From NCBI GenBank assembly GCA_030843315.1, contig JAUUPT010000002.1:71185-135184 (forward strand): DNA of 64,000 bases, written 5' to 3'. This document shows positions 28,925 through 38,010 of this stretch, piece by piece (position 1 is the first letter of the stretch; every line of letters starts with the position of its first letter). The DNA is from Bacteroidaceae bacterium. Lineage in GTDB: Bacteria; Bacteroidota; Bacteroidia; Bacteroidales; Bacteroidaceae. The notes beneath the pieces are model-generated. The model saw only the letters and a list, made by a program, of their open reading frames with translations. It had not been told where the DNA came from and ran no database searches. The position numbers and the translations under genes are program-made.

Positions 28925-30188
28925 TAATTTTCAATGTTATAATCGTTATCGCCGCCAGTACAATCGTTACAATCCAGAAGCGGACGGTAATCTTTGATTC
29001 ATGGAACAACTGGTCCGGCTTGGTAAATACCACCTTGCATCCCGGTTCTACCAGGTTCATGCCGGTACGGAAGTGGTCGTGTATCGGCGTACGTTTAAAG
29101 AGCCGTTGCTTCACCCCTTTCCGCTTGCCTGCCTTGTAGTAAAAGCGTTGCAGGATTACCGACAGATTCTCTACCAGGAATATTCCGCAAAGAATCGGTA
29201 TCAGCAGTTCTTTGTGTATGATGATGGCAAACACGGCAATGATACCACCGATGGTCAGACTGCCCGTATCTCCCATAAACACCTGTGCCGGATAGGCATT
29301 GTACCACAAGAAACCGATAAGAGCACCGATAAAGGCGCAGATAAAGATTACCAGTTCTTGCGAGCCCGGAATATACATAATGTTCAGATATCCGGCATAT
29401 TCTATGTGACTGGACACGTAGGCCAGTATTCCCAACGTCAGTCCGATGATGGCGGAGTTACCGGCAGCCATGCCGTCCATCCCATCGTTCAGATTGGCAC
29501 CATTGGAAACGGCGGTCACCACAAAGATGGTGATAACGACAAACAATACCCATCCTGCTGTCTGTGCGTGTTCGCCCATCCAGCCTACCAGGTCGGAGTA
29601 ATCGAAGTTATTGCTCTTGAAGAACGGGATGGTGGTTTGCGTAGCTTTGATTTCCTTCGCCGCGTGCACCACTTCCATCTGTCCGTTCGGCTTTTGTATC
29701 TCGATGTTCTCGCGGATTACAACCTGCGGACTAAGGAAGAGTGTCAGCCCTACGATAAGTCCCAAACCTACCTGCCCGATAACCTTGAACTTGCCGTGCA
29801 GTCCTTCTTTATCTTTCTTGAATATCTTGATGTAATCGTCGGCAAAGCCCAGTGAACCCAGCCAGACGGTGGTTATCAGCATCAGTATCATGTAGATATT
29901 GTCCAGCCTTCCCAGCAGCAAACAGGGAATGAGGATTGCAAAGATGATAATGACGCCTCCCATGCTGGGCACGCCTACCTTGTTCACTCCGAACGGGTCG
30001 ATGCTTGCGTCGCGTTGTGTTTCGGTAATTTGTTTCCGTTTCAGCAGGTTGATGAACTTGTCTCCCCATATACTCGAAATGAGCAATGCCAGGATGATAG
30101 CCATCAACGACCGGAATGATGTATAGGAGAACATCCCCGCACCGGGGAAGTCATATTTGTCTAACCATTGGAATAAGTAGTATAACAT
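28920..30188 (-). CDS. mraY: Phospho-N-acetylmuramoyl-pentapeptide-transferase
   Basis: A 422-residue polytopic enzyme that makes lipid I from UDP-MurNAc-pentapeptide and undecaprenyl phosphate. Motifs are VPSMGGVIIIFAI, GFADDYIKIFKKDKEGLHGK (about 116-135), NLNDGMDGMAAGNS (about 232-245), GDTGSLTIGGIIAV and the KRTPIHDHF loop near 388. It is longer than the E. coli enzyme (360) because of an insertion around residues 160-200 (IQKPNGQMEVVHAAKEIKAT), which I associate with Bacteroidetes MraY. Confidence 0.97.
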   Translation of the reverse strand: MLYYLFQWLDKYDFPGAGMFSYTSFRSLMAIILALLISSIWGDKFINLLKRKQITETQRDASIDPFGVNKVGVPSMGGVIIIFAILIPCLLLGRLDNIYMILMLITTVWLGSLGFADDYIKIFKKDKEGLHGKFKVIGQVGLGLIVGLTLFLSPQVVIRENIEIQKPNGQMEVVHAAKEIKATQTTIPFFKSNNFDYSDLVGWMGEHAQTAGWVLFVVITIFVVTAVSNGANLNDGMDGMAAGNSAIIGLTLGILAYVSSHIEYAGYLNIMYIPGSQELVIFICAFIGALIGFLWYNAYPAQVFMGDTGSLTIGGIIAVFAIIIHKELLIPILCGIFLVENLSVILQRFYYKAGKRKGVKQRLFKRTPIHDHFRTGMNLVEPGCKVVFTKPDQLFHESKITVRFWIVTIVLAAITIITLKIR

Positions 30189-30213
30189 GCTTCTTTTTTG
30201 TTATAATGAAACC

Positions 30214-31314
30214 TTATTTTGTTTTTTCTTTCATGTCTTTTGCAACCCATAATACCCATTCATCTACATTATCTGTCAATTGTCCGGGTAGAGGTAGAGG
30301 GATGTGTATATCAGGACTGATGCCGGTGTCATCGATGCCTCTGTCTGGTAAACGTTGGGAGCGTGTCATCGGAATCCAAGTAGAGATTCCGCTAACCGGT
30401 AAATCTACGCGCCTTATATTCGACAAATCAAGGCATCCTAACGTGTTGTCGCGTCCGTAGGTGGTGGTTCTCAAACTGCAGCTATGTATGTCGAGAACCA
30501 TTTGCTCCCCTGAACTTGCCACTCTGCCGTCGATAATGAGAGCTGCTTTAATCGGTAGCGGAGAGATGGTATCGTAATGAATCGTAGTACTCTCTATCAG
30601 TGGAATGAATTCTTCGGAAGAACTCTTCATCTTTTTTAAAGTCTCTTGAAGCCAGGGAAGTTCCTTAGCTGCGTCTTTTATATATGCTTGGTGCTCCGGT
30701 GTGTTACGTATATCTACTCCGTCCATAACAGCAGAAGTGTCATATAACTGCTTTACGTAGGGTGCGTAATAAGTGTCCCTCCCGCCGCTGTTACCTCGTA
30801 TGTCGATAATTAGGTGTTTGCACTCGGAAGATAAATAGTTGTTGATAGCTTTTTCCGACCACTCCAAGTTGGGGTTCCCATCACATGATGGGAAGCGGAT
30901 GAGAAAAGTTTCTTCATCAACCTTGCAAGCTATTGGCATGGGAGAGTATGTCATCTCTGTGCTATAGTCAAACGATTTTCTTTGGTATTTTGCGTGCTCG
31001 TTCAGGCCGGTACGTAAATGAAAGTCACTGAACCAGCCAAAGTATTCGCCTATAGCGTCTAACTCTTCTTTCTCTTTTTGAAGGACTTGCGCACGCAGCT
31101 TTTTCTTGAATACTTCGTAAGCATTGCGTTTTTCTTCAGTTCTTGTCTTATAGGAGAATCCTGCGTAATTTGTCTCTACTTCTTGAATTGCGAAGTCTAA
31201 ATCCTGCAATTCGGAGTCTGTCTCAGTTTTTTGTGCTGAGACATGAGAGCAGGAAAGCAGCAATGAAAAAATAAAGAGTAACCGGATATGGTATGCTATA
31301 TATAATCTGTTCAT
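30214..31314 (-). CDS. S41-family (C-terminal processing-like) peptidase within the dcw operon
   Basis: A 366-residue exported protein with a signal sequence (LLFIFSLLLSCSHVSAQ; either lipobox Cys or signal peptidase I cleavage). An S41/tail-specific protease fold is indicated by HLIIDIRGNSGGRDTYYAPY and the putative nucleophile in ALIIDGRVASSGEQMVLDIH (second Ser of ASSGE; about residue 264). It ends with SGISTWIPM and DDTGISPDIHIPLP, typical of S41 tails. No PDZ domain is evident. It sits between mraY and murE, 25 and 19 bp from them and co-oriented, which is not part of the usual dcw order; by eye it is AT-richer than its neighbours. Peptide substrate unknown. Confidence 0.85.
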   Translation of the reverse strand: MNRLYIAYHIRLLFIFSLLLSCSHVSAQKTETDSELQDLDFAIQEVETNYAGFSYKTRTEEKRNAYEVFKKKLRAQVLQKEKEELDAIGEYFGWFSDFHLRTGLNEHAKYQRKSFDYSTEMTYSPMPIACKVDEETFLIRFPSCDGNPNLEWSEKAINNYLSSECKHLIIDIRGNSGGRDTYYAPYVKQLYDTSAVMDGVDIRNTPEHQAYIKDAAKELPWLQETLKKMKSSSEEFIPLIESTTIHYDTISPLPIKAALIIDGRVASSGEQMVLDIHSCSLRTTTYGRDNTLGCLDLSNIRRVDLPVSGISTWIPMTRSQRLPDRGIDDTGISPDIHIPLPLPGQLTDNVDEWVLWVAKDMKEKTK

Positions 31315-31333
31315 CTTTTTATCTTTTTATTTT

Positions 31334-32782
31334 TTAGAACATTATTGCCTTTAACTCTTCCTTATCGTCAAAGTGATGTTTCACCCCTTTAATCTCCTGA
31401 TAGTTTTCGTGTCCTTTGCCGGCTACAAGAATAACGTCGCCCGGCTGTGCAAGCATACAGGCTGTCTTGATGGCTTCCCGGCGGTCGGTAATGCTGATTG
31501 TCTTCTGCATATCGTCTTTATCCAGTCCTGCCAGCATATCGTTGATGATGTCTTGCGGTTCTTCAAAGCGGGGATTGTCCGACGTGATGATGACGCGGTC
31601 ACTGGCTTTGGCAGCTTCCTTTGCCATAATGGGGCGCTTGCCTTTGTCACGGTTGCCGCCTGCACCCACTACGGTGATAATCTTCCCTTTTCCTTCGAGC
31701 ACTCCATGAATGGCATTCAGTACATTGACCAGTGCATCCGGCGTATGGGCATAGTCCACAATGGCGGTGAAACCTTTGGGAGAACGCACGGCATCGAAGC
31801 GTCCCGCTACCGGAAGCAGGGTGCTGAGGGCTACAAGCACCTCTTCCTCTTTCTTGCCCAGCAATACGGCGGCACCGAATACGGCAAGCAGGTTGTAAGC
31901 ATTGAACTTCCCGATGAAATGCACTGCCAACTCCTTATTATTAAAGTCGAGCAGCATACCTTCGAAGTGAGATTCCAATACCTTGCCCTTGAAGTCGCTG
32001 AGGCTGCGCAGGGAGTAAGTATATACTTTGGAACGTGTGTTCTGAGTCATCACCAGCCCGTTCTTGTCGTCCAGGTTCGTCAGGCTGAATGCACTCTTGG
32101 GCATATCGTCGAAGAACTTTTTCTTGGCTTTGAGGTAATTCTCCACCGTCTTGTGATAGTCCAGGTGGTCGCGTGTCAGGTTGGTGAAGATGCCGCCGGC
32201 AAACTTCAACCCGCTGATGCGCTTCTGGGCGATGGAGTGGGAGCTGACTTCCATAAAGGCGTATTTGCAGCCGGAGTCCGCCATCTCACCCAACAGACGG
32301 TTCAGCGTGATAGGGTCGGGAGTGGTATGTTCGGTCGGTACGGGCTGGTCGTCGATGTAGTTGCACACGGTGGAGATCAGTCCTACTTTATAGCCGAAGT
32401 AGCGGAATGTATTATATAATAAGGTAGCGATGGTTGTTTTTCCGTTGGTTCCGGTCACGCCTACCAGCTCCATCTTGGAGGTAGGGTCGCCGTAGAAGGT
32501 GGTGGCTATCTTGCCCACTGCATCTTCACTGTCCTTCACCACAATGTAGGTGACGCCGGTTTTCTGCTCTTCCGGCATTTCTTCGCAGAGCACGGCAACG
32601 GCTCCTTTCTCAATGGCTGCGGGGATATAGGCGTGTCCGTCGGTCTGTGTGCCGCGCATCGCCATGAACAGATGTCCCGCTTCTACCAGACGCGAATCTA
32701 TGTTCACTCCCGTTATCTCCATGTCTATACTTCCGGTAACTTGGACCGGTTGTATCGCTTTCAACAAATCGCTAAGTTTCAT
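31334..32782 (-). CDS. murE: UDP-N-acetylmuramoyl-tripeptide synthetase (meso-DAP type)
   Basis: A 482-residue Mur ligase adding the third stem residue. ATP loop [19 protein letters not shown] (about 108-126), [27 protein letters not shown] and [13 protein letters not shown] are present. The DNPRFEEP segment (about 405) contains DNPR, the motif of enzymes specific for meso-diaminopimelate, so the peptidoglycan should be of the DAP type. It lies between ftsI and the S41 gene. Confidence 0.97.
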   Translation of the reverse strand: MKLSDLLKAIQPVQVTGSIDMEITGVNIDSRLVEAGHLFMAMRGTQTDGHAYIPAAIEKGAVAVLCEEMPEEQKTGVTYIVVKDSEDAVGKIATTFYGDPTSKMELVGVTGTNGKTTIATLLYNTFRYFGYKVGLISTVCNYIDDQPVPTEHTTPDPITLNRLLGEMADSGCKYAFMEVSSHSIAQKRISGLKFAGGIFTNLTRDHLDYHKTVENYLKAKKKFFDDMPKSAFSLTNLDDKNGLVMTQNTRSKVYTYSLRSLSDFKGKVLESHFEGMLLDFNNKELAVHFIGKFNAYNLLAVFGAAVLLGKKEEEVLVALSTLLPVAGRFDAVRSPKGFTAIVDYAHTPDALVNVLNAIHGVLEGKGKIITVVGAGGNRDKGKRPIMAKEAAKASDRVIITSDNPRFEEPQDIINDMLAGLDKDDMQKTISITDRREAIKTACMLAQPGDVILVAGKGHENYQEIKGVKHHFDDKEELKAIMF

Positions 32783-32818
32783 ACCTTATTATATATAGTA
32801 TATATTCTTGTTCTTTTT

Positions 32819-34981
32819 TTAGTGCAGCGTCAAGGCTATTGTCTGCCCCTTCACTATCCGGTTGCCGCCCGGTATGGACTGGCTCTTCACCCGTCCCACG
32901 CCGTTCAGCCTTACTCTCAAACCTCTACTTTCCAGCAGATAGACCGCATCCTTCGCTCCCATACCCACAACGCTGGGCACTGTGTTCGATGCGAGCTCCT
33001 GGTCTTTCAGTATCACCGCTTCCGGTGCAGCCTGGCTGTGTCCCCACAACTCCTTCTTTTTCTGTCCGGAGAAATCTTTCTGAACGGGGACGTTCAATTC
33101 CTTCAGTACATAGAGCGCTTCGTTCATCTCTCCGCCTTTCACGGGAGGAATGACGTTGCTGGTGCTGTCTATGGCATTGCGCATATCAAAACGCAGGTCT
33201 TTGGCATACACTCTTTCTGCAATCTTCCCGAATACGCTACCTGCCATCAGACCGCCCGAAGCGGGAAGTCCCGGTTTCTGTATGGAGACGATGCAGCTGT
33301 ACTTCGGCGCTTCGGAGGGGAAGTAGCCGCAGAAGCTCACGAGGTAGTTCACCCGTCCCGATTTGTAACCGGCTGCTCCTTGCGAAATCTGTGCCGTACC
33401 CGTCTTGCCCGATACGGAGAACTGTTTGCTTCCCGCCGGCTTCGCCAATCCTTCGGATACCACCTTCCGCAATATTTCGCGTATCTGTTCCAGTGTGTGG
33501 TCGGAGCATATCTTCGGATTGATGACTTCCGTAGGATATTCCTTCACCACTTCGCCGTCTTTCACGGCTGCCTTTACGAACTTCGGGCGTACCATCGTTC
33601 CGTTGTTGGCAATGGCGTTATAGAAAGTCAGTATGTTCATTGGCGGCACCTGTGTTTCGTAGCCGATACTCATCCACGGCAAGGTGGTCTTGGCAAAGTA
33701 ACGCTCTTTGGGACCTTTGATATTCGGTTTTCCTTCTCCGGGTATTTGCAGGTGCAGAGGCTGGTCGATGCTCATGCGCTTCAATCCGTCCACATACTTC
33801 TGCGGGTCGTTTTTGTAATGCTTGTCGATGAGATAGGACACACCCACGTTGGACGACACTTCCAGGATGCGCGTCACGTTAATCTTTCCGTAGCCGCCGC
33901 GATGCCAGTTGTGGTCTCTCATCTTGCTGCCGTACATGTTCATGATACCGTTGCCTGTATCCACTTCGGTGTCGGGGGTAATCTTTCCGTCTTCCAGCGC
34001 CACCATGATAGAGGCGGTCTTGAAGGTGGAACCCGGTTCCAACATATCACTGATACCGTTACTGTTCATTTCGTAGTAGTTGCCGTCGCCTGCTTTCATC
34101 ATGTTGACGATAGCTTTCACTTCTCCCGTGGCTACTTCCATCAGGATGGCTACGCCTACGTTGGCGTTGATTTCTTTCAGTTTGTCCACCAATGCTTTCT
34201 CGCAAATATCCTGCATACCCACGTCGAGGGTGGACACGATGTCGCAACCATCCACCGGCGGAAGGTCAACGATGTTCAGGTATTTGTTCATCACCTTTTG
34301 GCGGTGGGTGATGCCGTCGCGTCCTTTCAGCAGGGTGTCAAAGGCAAGCTCGATTCCGTTTCGGGCTCCCATGGCGGTGTCGGCATAGAGTCGTCCCAGG
34401 GTTTGGGCGGCAAGGGAACCGAACGGCTTCTTGCGCTGGTTGTAAATCTGTTCGTGGAAACCGCCTTTGTATTTGTTCATATTGAATACGGGCAGGCGTT
34501 TCGCTTCTTTATACTGAATGTAAGAGATACGGCGGTTGCGGTCGGGCAGGATGTTGTAGTTTCGGCTTTTCATTTCCCGTCCCTTGCGCAGATGGCTCTT
34601 GAAGGTGGCTACGCTGATGTCGGGGAAGATCTGGTGAAGTCCGATGCAGATGGAGTCGAAGTTCTGTTTCCAGATGGAGTCCTTGCGCTGCTGGTCTTTC
34701 TTGCGGCGTGCTTCGTCCCGTTCGCCGGACATGAAGTCCATGTAGATTTTATATTCGGGCAGCGAGCTTGCCATCAGCTTGCCGTCCGATGAAAGGATGT
34801 TGCCACGGTTGGGCTTCACCGTTACGTTCTCTTTCACAAAACGGTCGGCTACCTCGTTCCAGTATTGCCGTTCGGCAAACATAATTATGGCGCCCTTCAC
34901 AACAATGGCTATTCCCACGAGTCCCAGGATGAGGACGACGAAGGAGTAGCGGGTCATTATATTTTTCTTATTTACGGCCAA
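32819..34981 (-). CDS. ftsI: Septal transpeptidase FtsI/PBP3 with PASTA domain
   Basis: A 720-residue class B penicillin-binding protein that cross-links septal peptidoglycan. One N-terminal membrane helix (about 12-34) is followed by a dimerisation domain with KPNRGNILSSDGKLMASSLP. The transpeptidase domain has the nucleophile motif STFK (EPGSTFKTASIM, about 315), SSN (EVSSNVGVSYL, about 375) and KTG (SGKTGTAQISQG, about 523). A single PASTA domain ends the protein (about 655-720, TVPSVVGMGAKDAVYLLESR), as in SpoVD-like proteins. It is 30 bp downstream of ftsL. Confidence 0.96.
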   Translation of the reverse strand: MAVNKKNIMTRYSFVVLILGLVGIAIVVKGAIIMFAERQYWNEVADRFVKENVTVKPNRGNILSSDGKLMASSLPEYKIYMDFMSGERDEARRKKDQQRKDSIWKQNFDSICIGLHQIFPDISVATFKSHLRKGREMKSRNYNILPDRNRRISYIQYKEAKRLPVFNMNKYKGGFHEQIYNQRKKPFGSLAAQTLGRLYADTAMGARNGIELAFDTLLKGRDGITHRQKVMNKYLNIVDLPPVDGCDIVSTLDVGMQDICEKALVDKLKEINANVGVAILMEVATGEVKAIVNMMKAGDGNYYEMNSNGISDMLEPGSTFKTASIMVALEDGKITPDTEVDTGNGIMNMYGSKMRDHNWHRGGYGKINVTRILEVSSNVGVSYLIDKHYKNDPQKYVDGLKRMSIDQPLHLQIPGEGKPNIKGPKERYFAKTTLPWMSIGYETQVPPMNILTFYNAIANNGTMVRPKFVKAAVKDGEVVKEYPTEVINPKICSDHTLEQIREILRKVVSEGLAKPAGSKQFSVSGKTGTAQISQGAAGYKSGRVNYLVSFCGYFPSEAPKYSCIVSIQKPGLPASGGLMAGSVFGKIAERVYAKDLRFDMRNAIDSTSNVIPPVKGGEMNEALYVLKELNVPVQKDFSGQKKKELWGHSQAAPEAVILKDQELASNTVPSVVGMGAKDAVYLLESRGLRVRLNGVGRVKSQSIPGGNRIVKGQTIALTLH

Positions 34982-35010
34982 TTCAATCTATGCTTTAACG
35001 ATTAACTATC

Positions 35011-35364
35011 TTATTTCTTTATCAGATACGGTGGATGGGTGGAAGTCTGCAAGTCGCTCTCTTTGGTAGATATGTACTCCTCAATGCGCGATTGGCGGCT
35101 TCGTTCCATCAGTTCCGAACTGCGTGTCAGTGCATCATACTTGATGTCTATAAGTTCTTTCTTCAACCGGTCTATCTCTATCATCTGTTGCTGGCAGGCA
35201 TAGCGGTTGTGAATATAAAACAGTATGAGTACCATGATAAGCACAAGCAATTTGGTCTGCCGGCGAAAGAAGTCGGTAGCCAAGATGTCACCACCAATGA
35301 TGTTCTTCAGTGAGGTGTGCTTTTTTGCTTTTTCAGTTTTCTTCTTTTCTTGATTGTTTTCCAT
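35011..35364 (-). CDS. ftsL: FtsL-like divisome protein
   Basis: A 117-residue bitopic protein at the ftsL position between rsmH and ftsI. It has a lysine-rich cytoplasmic N-terminus (MENNQEKKKTEKAKKHTSLK), one membrane helix (about 44-60, LLVLIMVLILFYIHNRYA), then a periplasmic coiled coil (QQQMIEIDRLKKELIDIKYD). I chose ATG 35364 because AAAGGGG stands about 9 bp upstream; ATG 35373 or GTG 35385 in the same frame are alternatives. FtsL bridges FtsQ/FtsB-type partners and the FtsW-FtsI synthase. Confidence 0.85.
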   Translation of the reverse strand: MENNQEKKKTEKAKKHTSLKNIIGGDILATDFFRRQTKLLVLIMVLILFYIHNRYACQQQMIEIDRLKKELIDIKYDALTRSSELMERSRQSRIEEYISTKESDLQTSTHPPYLIKK

Positions 35365-35376
35365 TTCACTCATCCC

Positions 35377-35399
35377 CTTTATCACATTATCACTCTATC
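35377..35399. repeat. Second copy of the dispersed 23-bp repeat, overlapping the rsmH stop
   Basis: The segment matches 28902-28924 at 22 of 23 positions. It supplies the last codons of rsmH and the short rsmH-ftsL spacer. Confidence 0.7.
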
Positions 35400-36316
35400 A
35401 CCTTCTCCACTTTCTCCGCTATTCTTAGTTTGGCGCTGCGCGAGCGCGGGTTCCGTTCTATCTCTGCTTCATCGGGCGTGATTACCCTGTTGTTCACCAA
35501 CCGGAAAGGAGTCAGCACGTTTCCGAAGAAGTCTTTCTCCGCTTTGCCTTCCACATTGCCGGTCTTCATGATGTTCTTCACCATGCGGTCTTCCAGCGAG
35601 TGGTAGGTGATTACTACCAGCCGTCCGCCCGGCTTCAGTGCTTCCGTTGCGGCATACAGCATCTCTTTCAGCGCTTCCATCTCCTGGTTCACCTCGATGC
35701 GCAATGCCTGGAATACTTTTGCCAGTTCTTTCTTCTCGCGTTCACGGCCGAAGAGCGGTTTGATGATTTCCAGAAATTCGCTGATGGTGCTGATCTTCTG
35801 TGTGGCGCGTGCCTTGGCGATGACGGATGCCAGCTTGCGGCTGTTCTTCAGTTCGCCGTACAGGTAGAAGATATCCGCCAGGCGCTCTTCACTGTACGTG
35901 TTCACCACGTCGGCGGCAGTATCGCCGGCACGCTTGTTCATGCGCATGTCCAGTGCTCCGTCAAAGCGGAAGGAGAATCCCCGTTCGCTGTCGTCGAAGT
36001 GATGGGACGATACTCCGAGGTCGGCAAGTATGGCATCCACCTGCTCTATGTCGTGATAGCGCAGGAAGTTGTGCAGGTAGCGGAAATTGCTGCGTACAAA
36101 TGTAAAATGCGGGTCGTTCACAATGTTACGTTCCGCATCCTCGTCTTGGTCGAATCCCAGCAGGCGTCCTCCGTCTCCCAGTCGGGAGAGAATCTCGCGC
36201 GAGTGTCCGCCGCCGCCGAACGTTACGTCTACGTATGTACCGTCGGGTCGGATGTTCATCGCGTCTACGCTTGGCATCAGCAATACCGGAATATGATATG
36301 TTGTTTCTTCTTTCAT
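35390..36316 (-). CDS. rsmH: 16S rRNA (cytosine(1402)-N(4))-methyltransferase
   Basis: A 308-residue SAM-dependent methyltransferase (MraW) modifying C1402 in the ribosomal P site. The start MKEETTYHIPVLLMPSVDAM, SAM loop YVDVTFGGGGHSREILSR (about 29-46), LADLGVSSHHFDDSERGFSF and ITYHSLEDRMVKNIM are diagnostic. It is the second gene of the dcw operon, 22 bp after mraZ. Confidence 0.97.
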   Translation of the reverse strand: MKEETTYHIPVLLMPSVDAMNIRPDGTYVDVTFGGGGHSREILSRLGDGGRLLGFDQDEDAERNIVNDPHFTFVRSNFRYLHNFLRYHDIEQVDAILADLGVSSHHFDDSERGFSFRFDGALDMRMNKRAGDTAADVVNTYSEERLADIFYLYGELKNSRKLASVIAKARATQKISTISEFLEIIKPLFGREREKKELAKVFQALRIEVNQEMEALKEMLYAATEALKPGGRLVVITYHSLEDRMVKNIMKTGNVEGKAEKDFFGNVLTPFRLVNNRVITPDEAEIERNPRSRSAKLRIAEKVEKVIE

Positions 36317-36338
36317 CCTCTGTTTCTCTGATTCTTAC

Positions 36339-36827
36339 TTATCCGTTACTGTTTGCATTTCCCGCTTCTGCACATGGGGTATCACCGCCCAGCAATTCTT
36401 CCAAAGCCCCGCTGAATTCTTCGGGGCTCATGAACGGCTGGTCTGCCCGTTCCTTCGCCCATATCTCGATGGTGTTGTCCATGCCGATAAAGCGGACTTC
36501 GCTCTGTATACCCGCCATCAGCAGATAGCGTTTCGGCAGCAGGATGCGTCCGTTGCCGTCGGGAGTCATCACTTCTGCATTGCTCACGAACTCGCGGAAT
36601 ACGTTTTGCTGTCCGGGATTCCATTTGTTCAGCTTGCGGCGCAACTCATTCTGAGTAGCAAACCACACGCTTTCGGGATAAAGCACCAGGCAGTCCTGAT
36701 ACACATCCTTGCGCAGTACGAGTCTCTCCTCAGAAGCAGCCTGCAGCTGTTTTCTGAATACGGCAGGGATGAAAACTCTCCCTTTCGCATCTGTTTTCGC
36801 TTCTATGTTGCCTAAGAATTGTATCAT
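36339..36827 (-). CDS. mraZ: Transcriptional regulator MraZ
   Basis: A 162-residue DNA-binding protein with two AbrB-like (SpoVT) halves: MIQFLGNIEAKTDAKGRVFI with PAVFRKQLQ, and AEVMTPDGNGRILLPKRYLL. MraZ represses its own dcw operon in E. coli by binding tandem TGGGN boxes. The promoter region here carries such boxes 43-57 bp upstream of the start codon (see 36860-36884). It is the first gene of the cluster. Confidence 0.96.
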   Translation of the reverse strand: MIQFLGNIEAKTDAKGRVFIPAVFRKQLQAASEERLVLRKDVYQDCLVLYPESVWFATQNELRRKLNKWNPGQQNVFREFVSNAEVMTPDGNGRILLPKRYLLMAGIQSEVRFIGMDNTIEIWAKERADQPFMSPEEFSGALEELLGGDTPCAEAGNANSNG

Positions 36828-36859
36828 TTCTCACCTTATTATAATATGCGACGGTAAAA

Positions 36860-36884
36860 ATACACATTTCCCCACAATTCCCCA
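36860..36884 (-). promoter_or_regulatory. Candidate MraZ operator (TGGGG boxes, 10-bp period)
   Basis: On the minus strand TGGGG (36884-36880), AATTG, TGGGG (36874-36870), AAATG and a degenerate TGTAT (36864-36860) give two perfect boxes and a third weak one with a 10-bp period. This is the layout known for the E. coli MraZ operator (TGGGN boxes separated by 5 bp). A near-consensus -7 element, TATTTTTA (36862-36855), partly overlaps the third box, so binding would block transcription. Confidence 0.65.
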
Positions 36885-37096
36885 CAATCTTTTAACTAAA
36901 ATCTTACAGATAAGTTTTCAATACCCTGCTCATTGCCTATTCATTTGATAATGAAGCTGCTTTTGTAATGCTTTGCTGGTGGGGGATTGCTGTCGTAGCT
37001 TAAGGAGTGAAGCCCCGTCATTGTCTTTGATAAAGTGGCGGCCGGTTATGATTTTCATGCCTGGGGAAAGGTATTCTTCCCTGCTTCAAAAGATAT
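36885..37096. other. Non-coding interval between the mraZ promoter and repeat array C
   Basis: I see no supported gene here. A frame from 36973 has no recognisable features or ribosome binding site. Confidence 0.4.
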
Positions 37097-37201
37097 CTTG
37101 CCCGCAAGGAAAACTTAGAATAAAGCCTTTAGTTGTAGGAATAAAAGCTTTATTCTTATAAATATAACCTTTATTCCTAAGAATAAAGGTTATATTCCAA
37201 G
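37097..37201. repeat. 21-bp intergenic palindromic repeat array C (about 4-5 units)
   Basis: Units start at 21-bp steps: CTTTAGTTGTAGGAATAAAA (from 37127), CTTTATTCTTATAAATATAA (from 37148) and CTTTATTCCTAAGAATAAAG (from 37169), preceded by a unit ending GAATAAAGC. The last is a near-perfect palindrome (CTTTATTC/GAATAAAG). Flanking words TTGCCCGCAAGG and CCTTGCGAGG are also roughly inverted, so the whole segment can fold. It lies about 110 bp beyond the ECF sigma terminator and upstream of the dcw promoter. Confidence 0.7.
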
Positions 37202-37311
37202 TTTGCCTTGCGAGGAAGATAAGTTTTCCCTTCTACTTGAAGAAGTTAAGATAGTACAGTTATATCGAACGTTAAATTCCCATTTACCCGTCCCGGCGGA
37301 TATTAACAACA

Positions 37312-37343
37312 AGAGGCAAACCGGATCACTCCGACTTGCCTCT
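37312..37343 (-). terminator. Terminator after the ECF sigma gene
   Basis: AGAGGCAA (37312-37319) and TTGCCTCT (37336-37343) are perfect inverted arms with an inner CCGGA/TCCG pairing, 52 bp beyond the sigma factor stop. Confidence 0.75.
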
Positions 37344-37394
37344 TTCTTCTGACACTACTCAAAAAAATGCACTATGTTAATTGACACTGTTTGT

Positions 37395-37898
37395 TTAAAC
37401 AAAATCTTTCAAGTCTTGTTGTAGCTTCTGACGGGTGAAGAAGATGCGGCTTTTCACCGTTCCCAGCGGCAACCCCAGCTTCTCGGCAATTTCGCGGTAT
37501 TTGAAACCGGAGACGTGCATGGAGAACGGAATTTTGTATTCGCGAGGCAGGGCATTGACAATGCGGTGCATCTCTTTCAGGTCGTATGCGCTTTCGGTGT
37601 TCTCAGAAGCAACGTCGCGCGGCAGATTGAGGTGGTAGAGATTGTCCGTTTGGTCTACAAACGTCTGGTCGCGTACCACTTTGCGGTAGTTGTTTATAAA
37701 GATATTGCGCATGATGGTATATATCCATCCTTTGAAATTGGTATCGGGTGTATATTTCTCTTCATTATCCAGAGCTTTGAGAGAAGTCTCTTGCAAGAGG
37801 TCGTTCGCTTCTTCGCGGTCGGAGGTTAATTTGTATGCAAAACGTAATAGATCGTCTTGAACTCCGAGCAGGTCTTTTTTAAATGTAATACTGTTCAT
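37395..37898 (-). CDS. ECF-type RNA polymerase sigma factor
   Basis: A 167-residue sigma-70 family protein with only regions 2 and 4. Region 2 (about 14-80) includes DREEANDLLQETSLKALDNE and NFKGWIYTIMRNIFINNYRK; region 4 (about 112-160) has LPREYKIPFSMHVSGFKYRE and EIAEKLGLPLGTVKSRIFF, a classic helix-turn-helix. No anti-sigma factor gene is adjacent, so it is either controlled in trans or constitutive. It is divergent from glsA-glsB, whose promoter region it shares. Confidence 0.93.
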   Translation of the reverse strand: MNSITFKKDLLGVQDDLLRFAYKLTSDREEANDLLQETSLKALDNEEKYTPDTNFKGWIYTIMRNIFINNYRKVVRDQTFVDQTDNLYHLNLPRDVASENTESAYDLKEMHRIVNALPREYKIPFSMHVSGFKYREIAEKLGLPLGTVKSRIFFTRQKLQQDLKDFV

Positions 37899-38010
37899 AT
37901 GTGCTATGTTTTTTTATTTATTTATTCGTTTGATTTGGTGTTGCAAGTTTACGAATGTTTTACCTCGCCAACGGACGGATTCCCAACAAACTTTAGGGGA
38001 AAAACTATCA

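Noticed and set aside
32633..34792. A 719-codon open frame on the plus strand opposite ftsI
   Set aside because: It lies entirely antisense to a gene with full FtsI motifs, has no signal, domain or ribosome binding site, and reflects codon bias on the opposite strand.
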